From positions 1 through 64,000 of the forward strand of contig CALHAX010000002.1 of the NCBI GenBank assembly GCA_937931785.1: a stretch of DNA of 64,000 nt, in the 5' to 3' direction. Position 1 is the first letter of the stretch, and each line of letters starts with the position of its first letter. This DNA is from an uncultured Hyphomicrobiaceae bacterium (GTDB taxonomy: Bacteria > Pseudomonadota > Alphaproteobacteria > Rhizobiales > CALHAX01). Both the position numbers and the translations under genes were made by a program. Shown here piece after piece: positions 29,357 to 38,164 of this stretch. The notes below the pieces were generated by a model that saw nothing but the letters and a program-made list of their open reading frames with translations, ran no database searches and was not told where the DNA came from.

Positions 29357-30538
29357 ATGCTGCTTTCAACGCGAATGACCAAAGACAACCACCGCGCGCC
29401 ACGAAGGAGTGTGGTGATAATCGTTCTGGTGTGTGTTGTGGCTGCAATGGCGTCGAAAAAGTCCCTCGCTGGTGAGGCGACGTGCTGGTCGTATGCGGAA
29501 CTTCTCGAAGCATCGAACGAGCCGAACGTGCGTGTTGGTCGATTTGCGTATCGCGAACCACCTGGCGATATTCAACTTACAGAAAAGATGAAACTCTCGA
29601 CATATTACAACAAGGCCATTCGCAGCTTCCACATCAAGGATGGGAGAAAGCTTGTCGCACTAACATTCGACATCGGCGAGCAACCGCATGAAATATCCGG
29701 TTATCAGGGCAAGATCTTCGATCACCTTCGAAAACACAAAGTACGCGCGACCGTGTTTCTAGGCGGGAAATGGATGGTCACTCATCCCGAGCGCACTCAG
29801 CAAATGATTGCAGATCCCTTGTTCGAGGTTGCAAACCACGGTTGGGAGCATCGCAATCTCCGTCTTTTGGATTCTGTCGAACAGCAACGTGCCATCATGC
29901 GCGCACAGTCGGCATACGAAACCCAGTGGCGCGCCCTCAAGAAGCGGAACTGCAAATTCTCCAGCACTGGACCCGCAGCGCACAATAATGCTCCGCCCCA
30001 AATGAACCTGTGGCGGTTCCCCTTCGGGGCGTGCCGTGCAGATTCGCTCCAACTGGTCGGAGACGCCGGTCTTTACTCGATCCAGTGGAACCTGTCCTCA
30101 TCCGATCCATGGAAAGGACAAACAAAGGCACGCATGGTGGCAGCGGTTGTCCCGCGCGTGAAGCCGGGCTCAATTGTACTGTTTCACGCAAACGGGCGCG
30201 GATGGCACACCAGTGCTGCCATCCCACAGATTATTTCAGGTTTGAAGAAACGGGGATATGAATTCGTCACCATCGGCGACCTGCTGGATTTGACCCGACA
30301 GGGCAAGGCCGAACCAGTCCTGACAGACACCTGTTACGACAGTAGGCCAGGTGATACGAATCGTTACGACAAACTCTCAGGGCAGCTTCATGCAAAGTAT
30401 GAACGGTTTCTGAGGCGCATGCGTGGGAATACTGGGGGGCTGAAGCCGCCTGCCACAAAATCCAAACGAGTGACGAAGCGCAAACGCACCAAAGCCTCGA
30501 AGACGCCAGAGCCAGATGCGTTCAACCGTGCGGATTAG
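29357..30538 (+). CDS. Polysaccharide deacetylase (NodB-fold) with variant motif 1
   Basis: The 393-residue exported protein has a basic N-terminus and hydrophobic helix (VVIIVLVCVVAAMA). The NodB domain covers roughly residues 95-310. Motif 1 is LVALTFDIGEQP, where the usual TFDDG is changed and the second (metal-binding) Asp is replaced by Ile. Motif 2 is intact, ANHGWEHRNLR with the HxxxH pair. A GGKWM block matches a subgroup with a TFD-x-x-E motif 1 in rhizobial relatives. WRFPFGACR and VKPGSIVLFHANGRG supply later motifs. The tail is Lys/Arg-rich (KRVTKRKRTKASK). The likely target is a cell-wall or envelope polysaccharide. It is co-transcribed with the YbaK gene. Confidence 0.85.
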   Translation: MLLSTRMTKDNHRAPRRSVVIIVLVCVVAAMASKKSLAGEATCWSYAELLEASNEPNVRVGRFAYREPPGDIQLTEKMKLSTYYNKAIRSFHIKDGRKLVALTFDIGEQPHEISGYQGKIFDHLRKHKVRATVFLGGKWMVTHPERTQQMIADPLFEVANHGWEHRNLRLLDSVEQQRAIMRAQSAYETQWRALKKRNCKFSSTGPAAHNNAPPQMNLWRFPFGACRADSLQLVGDAGLYSIQWNLSSSDPWKGQTKARMVAAVVPRVKPGSIVLFHANGRGWHTSAAIPQIISGLKKRGYEFVTIGDLLDLTRQGKAEPVLTDTCYDSRPGDTNRYDKLSGQLHAKYERFLRRMRGNTGGLKPPATKSKRVTKRKRTKASKTPEPDAFNRAD

Positions 30539-30598
30539 GGTGTGTTCGATTTAAAGGGTAACATCAGTAATGCCGCGGGAGCGACTTGGATTGTCGCG

Positions 30599-31117
30599 TC
30601 ATGTTCCCAATTGAACCAGGCTCGCCTTAGACATATCTATCGACTTGCGCATGAGAATCTCATCTTCATGAGGCACGACCAGTCCCGTCAATTCACCGAC
30701 GGGAACATATCCGTTCTTCGCATAGAACGATTGGGCCGGTGCGTTAAATGCTGAAACGCATAACCATATGTTTGCGAACCCTTTCGAGCGGGCAAGTTTT
30801 TCCAGCTCCTCAAGGGCACAGCGCCCTGCACCAGAACCCCGGTTTGCCGATCGTATCGCAAACAACTGTACATAAATGCCAAAGAGCCAGGGCGCTTTCA
30901 ACTTGAGCACACCGACCGGATGATCATCCAAGGAAATAAAATACGCTTCATCATCCGTCCCGGCTTGCAAGAGACCATGTTCAAGCCTTGAGCTGGAGAT
31001 ATCGAGGCGTTTCCATGGATCTTCGTGAGCGAGATCTGCGCAAATCTGTTCAATGTATGCGCGATGCTCTGCTTTTTGCGCGTCGATGAAGGTCAGGCTG
31101 ACGGAGCGTTCGGTCAT
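30599..31117 (-). CDS. GNAT-family N-acetyltransferase
   Basis: The 172-residue product shows the GNAT acetyl-CoA fold: WLFGIYVQLFAIRSANRGSGAGRCALEELEKLARSKG contains the RGxGxG/A loop, followed by IWLCVSAFNAPAQSFYAKNGYVPVGE, with the NAPAQSFYxKNGF motif. The start used is the ATG at 31117 (MTERSVSLTF), six codons inside a longer frame. The acceptor is unknown. It lies about 40 bp after the UPF0173 gene on the same strand. Confidence 0.88.
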   Translation of the reverse strand: MTERSVSLTFIDAQKAEHRAYIEQICADLAHEDPWKRLDISSSRLEHGLLQAGTDDEAYFISLDDHPVGVLKLKAPWLFGIYVQLFAIRSANRGSGAGRCALEELEKLARSKGFANIWLCVSAFNAPAQSFYAKNGYVPVGELTGLVVPHEDEILMRKSIDMSKASLVQLGT

Positions 31118-31159
31118 GGCTGCAGTCCGCACCAATTCCCCAGGCTCACCCGGTGCGCC

Positions 31160-31861
31160 TCAAACCTCAAATGCCACCCCCGGTTCGGTAACTTTCACAT
31201 TATGCCCCGCCATTTCCGAGACAAAGGCGTCTGCCGTCTGGTCGAGAATGGGGAATGTGCCGTAATGGCAGGGTACGATGGTTTCAAATCGGAAGAAGCG
31301 TCGGCAGGCAAATGCCGCAGATTTTGCTCCCATGGTGAACCGATCACCAATCGGCACGAGTCCGACCGTAGGCTGGTAAAGATCATTGATGATTGCAAAA
31401 TCGCTGATCACGTCCGTGTCGCCCATATGATAAAGCGTCGGTCCCTCCGCAGGTTTGATAACCACACCACACTCCGGGCCAAGGTAAAGCGGTTTTCCAT
31501 CCACGAATGTGGAAGATGAGTGCGAAGCAGTTACGAATGTCACATCAAAGCCGTTGTGGTGCACAGTCCCACCACGATTTGTCGGGTCAACCGTTTCGAC
31601 ACCCAGCCCATTCAGATACACGGCCAACTCGTACACAGCGATCAACGTCGCACCTGTTGCCGTGCAGATATCCAGCGTATCACCAACGTGATCATCGTGG
31701 CCATGCGTGAGAATGACGTGCGTCGTCTGTGCAGTAACATCCCTCACCGACTGCCCAAGCGCTTCGAAGGTTCCGTTTCCAGTGAAGAACGGATCAATCA
31801 GGATATCGGCTCCGCCAGTTTCGACACGAAAGCAGGAATGTCCAAACCAGGTGAGTTTCAT
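31160..31861 (-). CDS. UPF0173 metal-dependent hydrolase
   Basis: The 233-residue product is a beta-lactamase-fold hydrolase of the UPF0173 (YtkL-like) family. It starts MKLTWFGHSCFRVETGGADILIDPFFTGN. The metal site motif is ILTHGHDDHVGD, with later ligands in TASHSSST, HMGDTDVISDF and VPCHYGTFPIL. Its substrate is unknown. It is divergent from ruvX-like yqgF with 126 bp between starts. Confidence 0.92.
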   Translation of the reverse strand: MKLTWFGHSCFRVETGGADILIDPFFTGNGTFEALGQSVRDVTAQTTHVILTHGHDDHVGDTLDICTATGATLIAVYELAVYLNGLGVETVDPTNRGGTVHHNGFDVTFVTASHSSSTFVDGKPLYLGPECGVVIKPAEGPTLYHMGDTDVISDFAIINDLYQPTVGLVPIGDRFTMGAKSAAFACRRFFRFETIVPCHYGTFPILDQTADAFVSEMAGHNVKVTEPGVAFEV

Positions 31862-31987
31862 GTCGTGTCCTCGGATGCGGCTTCACAGTGCCTGCATTCG
31901 CTATCACGACTGGCAATTCGGGCCAAGCACGAGAAGAGAAGCTTTCCGGCGTTGCGAGTGCACTGCAATAGGTCTATCGCAACTGTC

Positions 31988-32470
31988 ATGGCCCATCCTT
32001 CCCCTTATGAACCAACCGAAATCGGTACCTTCGCAGCTCGACTGACGGGGCAAGGCCCCCTTCTCGGTCTTGACCCGGGAACAAAGACGATCGGCGTCGC
32101 CGTGTCGGATCGCACGCGTATGGTCGCGAGTGGTGTCGAGACCATAAGGCGTAAAAAATTCAAGGTCGATGCGGCGCGGCTTCTCGAATTAATCGACGAA
32201 CTCGGAGCAATCGGGATTGTGATCGGCATGCCGTACAACATGGATGGTTCGGAAGGACCACGCGCTCAATCCGTACGAGCGTTCACACGGAACCTTGCAT
32301 CCGTTACGGAATTGCCGCTCCAGTTCTGGGACGAACGGCTTACCACGTCCCAGGCTGAACGCACACTTCTTGAAGCCGATGCCAGTCGCAAACGCCGCGC
32401 CGAGGTCATCGATCAACTGGCCGCAGGCATCATCCTCCAGGCTGTGCTGGATCGCTTGCGAACATTGTAA
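31988..32470 (+). CDS. yqgF: Holliday junction resolvase-like protein YqgF/RuvX
   Basis: The 160-residue product has an RNase H-like fold: LLGLDPGTKTIGVAVSD (metal-binding Asp), IVIGMPYNMDGSEGPRAQSV, WDERLTTSQAERTLLE and RRAEVIDQLAAGIILQAVLD. In E. coli this protein (YqgF) acts in pre-16S rRNA 5' processing; a Holliday-junction role was also proposed. The ATG at 31988 (MAHPSPYEP) is chosen; the frame is open further upstream without similarity. It is convergent with the nitrile hydratase operon (about 7 bp between stops). Confidence 0.94.
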   Translation: MAHPSPYEPTEIGTFAARLTGQGPLLGLDPGTKTIGVAVSDRTRMVASGVETIRRKKFKVDAARLLELIDELGAIGIVIGMPYNMDGSEGPRAQSVRAFTRNLASVTELPLQFWDERLTTSQAERTLLEADASRKRRAEVIDQLAAGIILQAVLDRLRTL

Positions 32471-32476
32471 TGGAAT

Positions 32477-32809
32477 TTAGGCATCCAACCGAACTGGTGC
32501 CCCATGCGGCGTTTCCAGATACGCTGACACCCAGGCATCCCGCATGACGGTCATATCGTCAGGCGAGACGAATTTCTTTTTGACCAACAACTCTTCGAGC
32601 GCATCAAGCCAAACATCGTAGTAGTTCGAGCCATCCCCAGGCCCTCCGCTCTCCGCTGCAGCCTGCAAATGCGAGCCCAGCGTTGCTGTCCACTCCACCC
32701 AACTGAAATGTCCGTTATCGGATAATTCCATGGTCAGCGCGAACACATCCGCATGCCAAGGCTCCTCAAATTTTGGTGGCGATGTTTTCGAAGCCGTCAT
32801 TCTAGCCAT
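32477..32809 (-). CDS. Nitrile hydratase accessory protein
   Basis: The 110-residue product resembles the small activator/accessory proteins of nitrile hydratase clusters, which share sequence with the beta subunit N-terminus: PPKFEEPWHADVFALTMELSDNGHFSWVEWTATLG, then YYDVWLDALEELLVKKKFVSPDD. Such proteins help deliver metal or mature the alpha subunit. The ATG at 32809 is preferred because GGAGG lies 6 bases upstream; ATG 32800 is an alternative. It overlaps the beta gene stop by 8 bp, so translation is coupled. Confidence 0.85.
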   Translation of the reverse strand: MARMTASKTSPPKFEEPWHADVFALTMELSDNGHFSWVEWTATLGSHLQAAAESGGPGDGSNYYDVWLDALEELLVKKKFVSPDDMTVMRDAWVSAYLETPHGAPVRLDA

Positions 32810-33458
32810 TGGACGCCTCCAGATAGCTTTCCCACAGGTCGAGCGTGACAGAATCGCGTGGCGATGCCGACGCGCCCCAAAGTTCCCGTGCAGAAAAACG
32901 CACCGAATACAAATGTGTCGGCGCCTCGCCATCACCAACTGCGTTGCTGTCTGGCAGCACATGCGCACCATGATGCGCAATCACCTCCCCCACCTTGCCT
33001 CGCGCATAACGCGGCAAGCGCGTATGTCCCGATGGATTCAGATTCAACGCCGTCACCGTATCGCCAACGACAAACTCAGCTGCCGCATCAATCACTCGGT
33101 TCACAGGACCACCACGAGCAAGCATGTCAGCAACATCGCCCCCCTTCAGAGGCGGTTCCATAATTTTGGATGGCTCGCCACTCTCAAGCTCGTCCACACT
33201 GACAAGATCGGTTTCAACCATCAGGTTCACAAGTCCACCAATCCAACGCTCGTAGTAAGTGAACTGCATGTAGTCGAACGTAGACAACTGCTCACGTGCA
33301 AACCGGGAGCGATCAAGATTCCATTTCCGCCATGCAGCCATTGCAATGGTCAGGGCCATCGCCTTGGCCTCCCACTCCGTATGAAAGACCGGTTCGTCGT
33401 GCTCGATCGGAATGGGACCGAAACCGTGCATTCCGCCCATGTCGTGAATGCCGTTCAT
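32802..33458 (-). CDS. Nitrile hydratase subunit beta
   Basis: The 218-residue product starts MNGIHDMGGMHGFGPIPIEHDEPVFHTEWEAK, the very conserved nitrile hydratase beta start, with FTYYERWIGGLVNLMVE and PRYARGKVGEVIAHHGAHVLPD later, and the C-terminal block YSVRFSARELWGASASPRDSVTLDLWESYLE. It forms the alpha-beta heterotetramer that hydrates nitriles to amides in the cytoplasm. It lies 6 bp after the alpha gene stop on the minus strand. Confidence 0.96.
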   Translation of the reverse strand: MNGIHDMGGMHGFGPIPIEHDEPVFHTEWEAKAMALTIAMAAWRKWNLDRSRFAREQLSTFDYMQFTYYERWIGGLVNLMVETDLVSVDELESGEPSKIMEPPLKGGDVADMLARGGPVNRVIDAAAEFVVGDTVTALNLNPSGHTRLPRYARGKVGEVIAHHGAHVLPDSNAVGDGEAPTHLYSVRFSARELWGASASPRDSVTLDLWESYLEASNG

Positions 33459-33464
33459 GATCCA

Positions 33465-34160
33465 TCACCCATGACGGTTACCCATGACAATATCATCGTT
33501 GTGTCCTGATCCAAGCGTCAGGGAGGTATCCCCACCCAGATCACGCTCCGCCCCGATCATCGAATTCCGGGTTACCAGCGCGGCAAGCGCAATTTCAGAC
33601 ACACCCTCCGTTCCGGCAGGCCGTTCTGGGATCACGAGATAGCGAATTTCCGCCGTCGAATCCCAGACGCGAACTTCGATATCTTCGGATAAGGTTACAC
33701 CAAATTCCGCCAACACTCCGCGCGGATCAATCACCGCACGCGAGCGAAACGCTTCGGACTTGTACCAGACCGGCGGAATGCCAAGCACGGTCCAGGGATA
33801 ACAACTGCACAACGTACAAACGACCAGGTTGTGCAGTCTCGGCGTATTCTCCACCGCGATCATGTGTTCACCCTGTCGACCGGTGAACCCCATACTCGCA
33901 ATGGCAGCTGTCGCATCGTCAAGCAACGCATCACGAAACGTGGCATCAACCCAGGAACGTGCCACAACCCGTGCCCCGTTCTGTGGCCCGATCTTGTGCG
34001 CATAGGTTTCGATCAGGGCATCAATTGCATCAGGATCCACCAATCCTTTTTTGACAAGGAGCGTTTCGAGCGCTTTCACCCGCAATGCCGGTTCGGATGG
34101 GAGATGCGTGTGCGGGTCCGAGTCGCCATGCTGATGCACGTGCTTTCCAGTCTCCGACAT
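33465..34160 (-). CDS. Nitrile hydratase subunit alpha, cobalt type
   Basis: The 231-residue product has the metal-binding motif [10 protein letters not shown], with Cys115, Cys118 and Cys120. Thr between the first cysteines (CTLCSC) marks the Co(III) type, rather than the CSLCSC of iron enzymes. Other blocks are [54 protein letters not shown] and [13 protein letters not shown] His-rich N-terminus ([14 protein letters not shown]) precedes it and may aid metal handling. The ATG at 34160 (MSETGKHVH) is chosen. It is first in the operon alpha-beta-accessory. No amidase or cobalt transporter lies alongside. Confidence 0.96.
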   Translation of the reverse strand: MSETGKHVHQHGDSDPHTHLPSEPALRVKALETLLVKKGLVDPDAIDALIETYAHKIGPQNGARVVARSWVDATFRDALLDDATAAIASMGFTGRQGEHMIAVENTPRLHNLVVCTLCSCYPWTVLGIPPVWYKSEAFRSRAVIDPRGVLAEFGVTLSEDIEVRVWDSTAEIRYLVIPERPAGTEGVSEIALAALVTRNSMIGAERDLGGDTSLTLGSGHNDDIVMGNRHG

Positions 34161-34230
34161 GGACTTCACCTTCTCGTTCGTCCCGTTTCTGCGTCTTCCA
34201 TAACAACGCAACGACCATCACACTAAGCAA

Positions 34231-37200
34231 TTACTCTTCACTGGCAATCACACTCAGTTGACGCGCCAGGGAGCGCACCCCCTTGAGGCGTTTTTCAGGC
34301 AAATCCCAATCTGCACGATAGACAAGTTTGTGATCCGGTTGGATTTTGGTGTTGACGGCGTGCTTCTGCACAAATCCAGCGAGCCCCGCCGGATTTGTAA
34401 AGGCATTATTGCGGAAGGTGATAACACCGCCTTTCGGCCCGGCATCGATGGATGCGATCCCCGCCTTGCGGCAGAATCCTTTGATTTCCACCACTTCAAG
34501 AAGATGATTGACTTCCTCCGGTAGTGGTCCAAACCGATCCATCAGTTCAGCGGCAAAGGCCTCGATATCCTCACGGGTATCGACAGCTGACAGGCGACGG
34601 TAAAGCCCAAGCCTGAGTTGTAGATCCTCGACATAAGTCTCAGGAATAAGGATCGACGCCCCAAGCGAGATTTGCGGAGACCATGTCTCGGCAAGTGCGT
34701 CCACGCCTCCGTCCTTGAGGGCTGCAATCGTCTCCTCAAGCATATTCTGATAAAGCTCGAAACCAACTTCCTTGATATGACCGGACTGTTCTTCACCGAG
34801 AAGATTCCCGGCCCCACGGATATCGAGGTCATGGCTCGCAAGGGAGAAACCGGCGCCCAGCGTGTCAAGCGACTGCAGAACCTTGAGACGCTTCTCCGCA
34901 CCATCGGTCATTTTTCTCTTATGAGGTACGGTAAAATATGCATACGCTCGCGTCTTCGAACGCCCAACGCGTCCGCGCAACTGATAGAGTTGTGAAAGCC
35001 CGAAGCGGTCCGCACGATGCACGATCATCGTATTCGCCTTCGGAATGTCGAGCCCGGACTCAACAATGGTCGTCGACAGCAATACGTCGTACTCCCCGTC
35101 ATAAAATGCATTCATGATGTCATCGAGCTCCCCGGGCGGCATCTGCCCATGCGCGATCGTGAATTTAACCTCTGGAACCGTCTCGCGCAGAAACGTCGCG
35201 ATTTCATCCAGGTCCGAAATGCGCGGCACGACATAGAACGTCTGCCCACCCCGATAGCGCTCCCGCAACAAGGCATCCCGCAGCACAACCGGATCGAACG
35301 GCGACACGTAGGTTCGCACAGCGAGCCGGTCGACCGGTGGGGTCGTGATCAAAGAAAGTTCCCGCACACCAGACAGTGCGAGTTGTAACGTCCGCGGTAT
35401 CGGTGTGGCCGTCAGCGTCAGCACGTGCACGTCGTCGCGCAACTGCTTCAGGCGTTCCTTATGCTGCACTCCGAAGTGTTGCTCCTCATCAATGATCAAC
35501 AATCCAAGGTTGGCAAAATCTACCGACTTGCCAAGCAGGGCATGTGTTCCGACGATGATATCAACCTGACCTTCCTTGAGGCCGGCTTTCGCCTCCGCAA
35601 GCGCCTTGCTGCCAACCAGGCGCGATGCCTGCGCAATCTTGACCGGGTAGCCTTCGAACCGCTCGATAAAGGTCTTGTAGTGCTGGCGCGCGAGCAACGT
35701 GGTCGGCACCACGACAGCTACTTGCTTACCGGCCATCACGGCAACGAATGCCGCGCGCAACGCAACCTCTGTCTTGCCAAACCCAACATCGCCACAAACA
35801 AGCCGGTCCAGCGGGCGGCCACTTCCCAGGTCTTCCAGTACGGCATCAGCCGACGCTTCCTGGTCTTCCGTCGCCTCATAGGGAAAGCGCGCCACGAACG
35901 CATCATAAATATCATCCGTGACAGTCAGCGCAGGCGCAGTCTTCAGGGCACGCAAAGCCGCAACCTTGATCAACTGATCTGCAATATCCAGCAGGCGTTT
36001 CTTGAGTTTCGCTTTGCGCGATTGCCACGCCCCACCACCCAGGCGATCCAGCTGCGCTCCCGCTGCATCAGAACCATAACGTGACAGAAGTTCGATATTC
36101 TCAACCGGAAGGAAAAGGCGATCACCACCGTGGTATTCAAGTTCGAGGCAATCGTGCGGTGCCCCCAATGCATCAATCGTTTTCAGACCAATGAACCGGC
36201 CAATTCCGTGATCTGCGTGAACAACCAGGTCTCCGACATCGAGAGCGGACGCTTCGGAAAGAACATCCGTTGCCTTGCGTTGCGGCTTGCGCGGACGGAT
36301 CAAACGATCGCCGAGGATATCCTGCTCGGCAATGATCGCCATGTCGGGCGTAACAAAACCCTGTTCCAACCCCAGCACGCCAAAGCCAATCGTGTCACCC
36401 GGCAACTCGCCAACGTCATCCCACGTCTCAACCGTGGCATGCTTCTCCATGCCGTTATCCGTAAACAGTTTCGCCAACCGTTCCCGTGCACCGGGCGACC
36501 AGGCAAGAACCGCAACCTTCCGCCCCCCCTTCATCAGAGTGTTGGCGTGCTCCACAGCAGAAGCAAAAACGTTCCCACCCTCTGTACTGCGTTCCGCTGC
36601 AAAGGAACGGGACGCTTTCCCGCCCAGTTCCACAATCTGCTTCGTCGTTGCGACTTCTGGCTGATCGAATGGGGAGAGAGAGAGAATATCGCGTGTTGCG
36701 ATGGCCTTCTTCCAGGGTTGCTCCTCAAGATACAGCAGCCCAACGGGCAACGGTTTGTACGGCGCGGCACCAAACGTGGCTTGTTCCAGTGCATCAACCC
36801 GCGCGGAAAAGTGCTCGCCAACCTGCTCGATCCGACCTTCGACAGCATCTTCCGCCAGATAGTCGAAACTGATCGATGCATCCGGAACGTAGTCGAGCAA
36901 CGTCGACATCTCGTCATGAAAGAACGGCAACCAGTGCTCAACACCGGAGAAACGCTGCCCCGCCGATACCGATTCATAAAGCAGGTCTTCACTTGTCGCC
37001 GGACCAAACGTTTCAACATACCGCTGCCGGAACTGCGCCCGCGTCTTTGCGGTCAGAACGAACTCACTGGTAGGCAACAACACAAGCCGGGACACCTTGC
37101 CACTGGTGCGCTGCGTTTCAGGATCGAACTGCCGCATGCTCTCCAGGGTGTCGCCAAAGAAGTCGAGCCGCACCGGCTTCGCACGTCCTGGTGGAAAGAG

Positions 37201-37746
37201 ATCGAGGATCCCGCCACGCACGGCAAATTCACCGGCTTCCATCACTGTCCCGGTCTGGATGTAACCACTGGCAACCAGCCGTTCCGAAAGGCGTTTCATG
37301 TCGATCCGCTGACCGGGCGCCAACGTCTTGATTGAGCCCTTTATGAACTCCGGCGTCACAGTCCGCTGCAGAACGGCGTTCACCGTTGTCAACACCAGTG
37401 TCGGCGCCTTGCGTTTGCCCGCCGCCAGTCGCGTCAACGCACTAATGCGGCGCGCCACGATATCTGAATTGGGTGAAATCCGGTCGTAGGGGACACAATC
37501 CCACGCGGGGAACGAAATTACGGCTTGATCGGGATGGAAAAATCCCAGCGCCGCCATGAAGGCCTCGACCCGACGATCATCACGCGCAATATGTACGTGA
37601 ACCGGTGGAACGTCGTCCACACTGAGTTGTGCCGCCCGATCGTGCAAATATCGTCCAATCGCAAACGCATCCATCCCGTCCGGCACACCCGTGAGCAACG
37701 CACCGCCGCCTACCGACGTTCGCGCCGTTTCCATCACATCACTCAT
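34231..37746 (-). CDS. mfd: Transcription-repair coupling factor
   Basis: Mfd releases RNA polymerase stalled at DNA damage and recruits UvrA. The 1171-residue product has a UvrB-like N-terminal region, an RNA polymerase-interacting domain (LDVGDLVVHADHGIGRFIGL), and the RecG-like translocase motor with CGDVGFGKTEVALRAAFVA, VPTTLLARQH, IIDEEQHFGVQHKERLK, TLTATPIPRTL, TIVESGLDIPKANTMI and QLRGRVGRSKTRAYAYF. It ends with a TRCF C-terminal domain. Length is normal. The ATG at 37746 gives MSDVMETART. It overlaps the sdhE stop by 4 bp (ATGA). Confidence 0.98.
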   Translation of the reverse strand: MSDVMETARTSVGGGALLTGVPDGMDAFAIGRYLHDRAAQLSVDDVPPVHVHIARDDRRVEAFMAALGFFHPDQAVISFPAWDCVPYDRISPNSDIVARRISALTRLAAGKRKAPTLVLTTVNAVLQRTVTPEFIKGSIKTLAPGQRIDMKRLSERLVASGYIQTGTVMEAGEFAVRGGILDLFPPGRAKPVRLDFFGDTLESMRQFDPETQRTSGKVSRLVLLPTSEFVLTAKTRAQFRQRYVETFGPATSEDLLYESVSAGQRFSGVEHWLPFFHDEMSTLLDYVPDASISFDYLAEDAVEGRIEQVGEHFSARVDALEQATFGAAPYKPLPVGLLYLEEQPWKKAIATRDILSLSPFDQPEVATTKQIVELGGKASRSFAAERSTEGGNVFASAVEHANTLMKGGRKVAVLAWSPGARERLAKLFTDNGMEKHATVETWDDVGELPGDTIGFGVLGLEQGFVTPDMAIIAEQDILGDRLIRPRKPQRKATDVLSEASALDVGDLVVHADHGIGRFIGLKTIDALGAPHDCLELEYHGGDRLFLPVENIELLSRYGSDAAGAQLDRLGGGAWQSRKAKLKKRLLDIADQLIKVAALRALKTAPALTVTDDIYDAFVARFPYEATEDQEASADAVLEDLGSGRPLDRLVCGDVGFGKTEVALRAAFVAVMAGKQVAVVVPTTLLARQHYKTFIERFEGYPVKIAQASRLVGSKALAEAKAGLKEGQVDIIVGTHALLGKSVDFANLGLLIIDEEQHFGVQHKERLKQLRDDVHVLTLTATPIPRTLQLALSGVRELSLITTPPVDRLAVRTYVSPFDPVVLRDALLRERYRGGQTFYVVPRISDLDEIATFLRETVPEVKFTIAHGQMPPGELDDIMNAFYDGEYDVLLSTTIVESGLDIPKANTMIVHRADRFGLSQLYQLRGRVGRSKTRAYAYFTVPHKRKMTDGAEKRLKVLQSLDTLGAGFSLASHDLDIRGAGNLLGEEQSGHIKEVGFELYQNMLEETIAALKDGGVDALAETWSPQISLGASILIPETYVEDLQLRLGLYRRLSAVDTREDIEAFAAELMDRFGPLPEEVNHLLEVVEIKGFCRKAGIASIDAGPKGGVITFRNNAFTNPAGLAGFVQKHAVNTKIQPDHKLVYRADWDLPEKRLKGVRSLARQLSVIASEE

Positions 37747-38045
37747 GTTGCAGCCCCATCGGTGGAATCTGAAAGCGTCTCGTCCAATCCATGAAAAGTC
37801 CGGATGGCGGAAATCAGAGGTCCAAACGCTCGGTTCTCGATCAAGTCCGGCGTAATGATCCAGTTGTTCAGATCGGGGTCGGCAATACTCAAGAGCTGTT
37901 CGAACTCATCCAGCATTGCGCCGTCCATGCCCGACAAATGCGCTTCAGCGTATTTGCCAAGCATCCAGTCCATTTCCTTCGTGCCACGGTGGGTCGCGCG
38001 AAAAAGGGCGCGGCGGCGGCGCGTTTCAATGGCTTCGTGTTCCAT
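37743..38045 (-). CDS. sdhE: FAD assembly factor SdhE
   Basis: SdhE attaches FAD covalently to the succinate dehydrogenase flavoprotein. The 100-residue product has the conserved RGTKEMDWMLGKYAE motif (RGxxE is the key element) and FEQLLSIADPDLNNWI, matching the SdhE/YgfY/Sdh5 family. The ATG at 38045 gives MEHEAIETRRRRALF; the frame is open further upstream, into the divergent recG start region. Coupled to mfd and next to recG, the usual alphaproteobacterial arrangement. Confidence 0.93.
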   Translation of the reverse strand: MEHEAIETRRRRALFRATHRGTKEMDWMLGKYAEAHLSGMDGAMLDEFEQLLSIADPDLNNWIITPDLIENRAFGPLISAIRTFHGLDETLSDSTDGAAT

Positions 38046-38164
38046 AAGGCGGGTGTCCAATAGACAATCGGCGCCGTACCCGAGGATACGTCGCTTGTGG
38101 ATGACCGGTTGATGACTGCAAAACCGCCCTGCAGACGGCGCAATCCGCGTGGTATACAGCGAGC

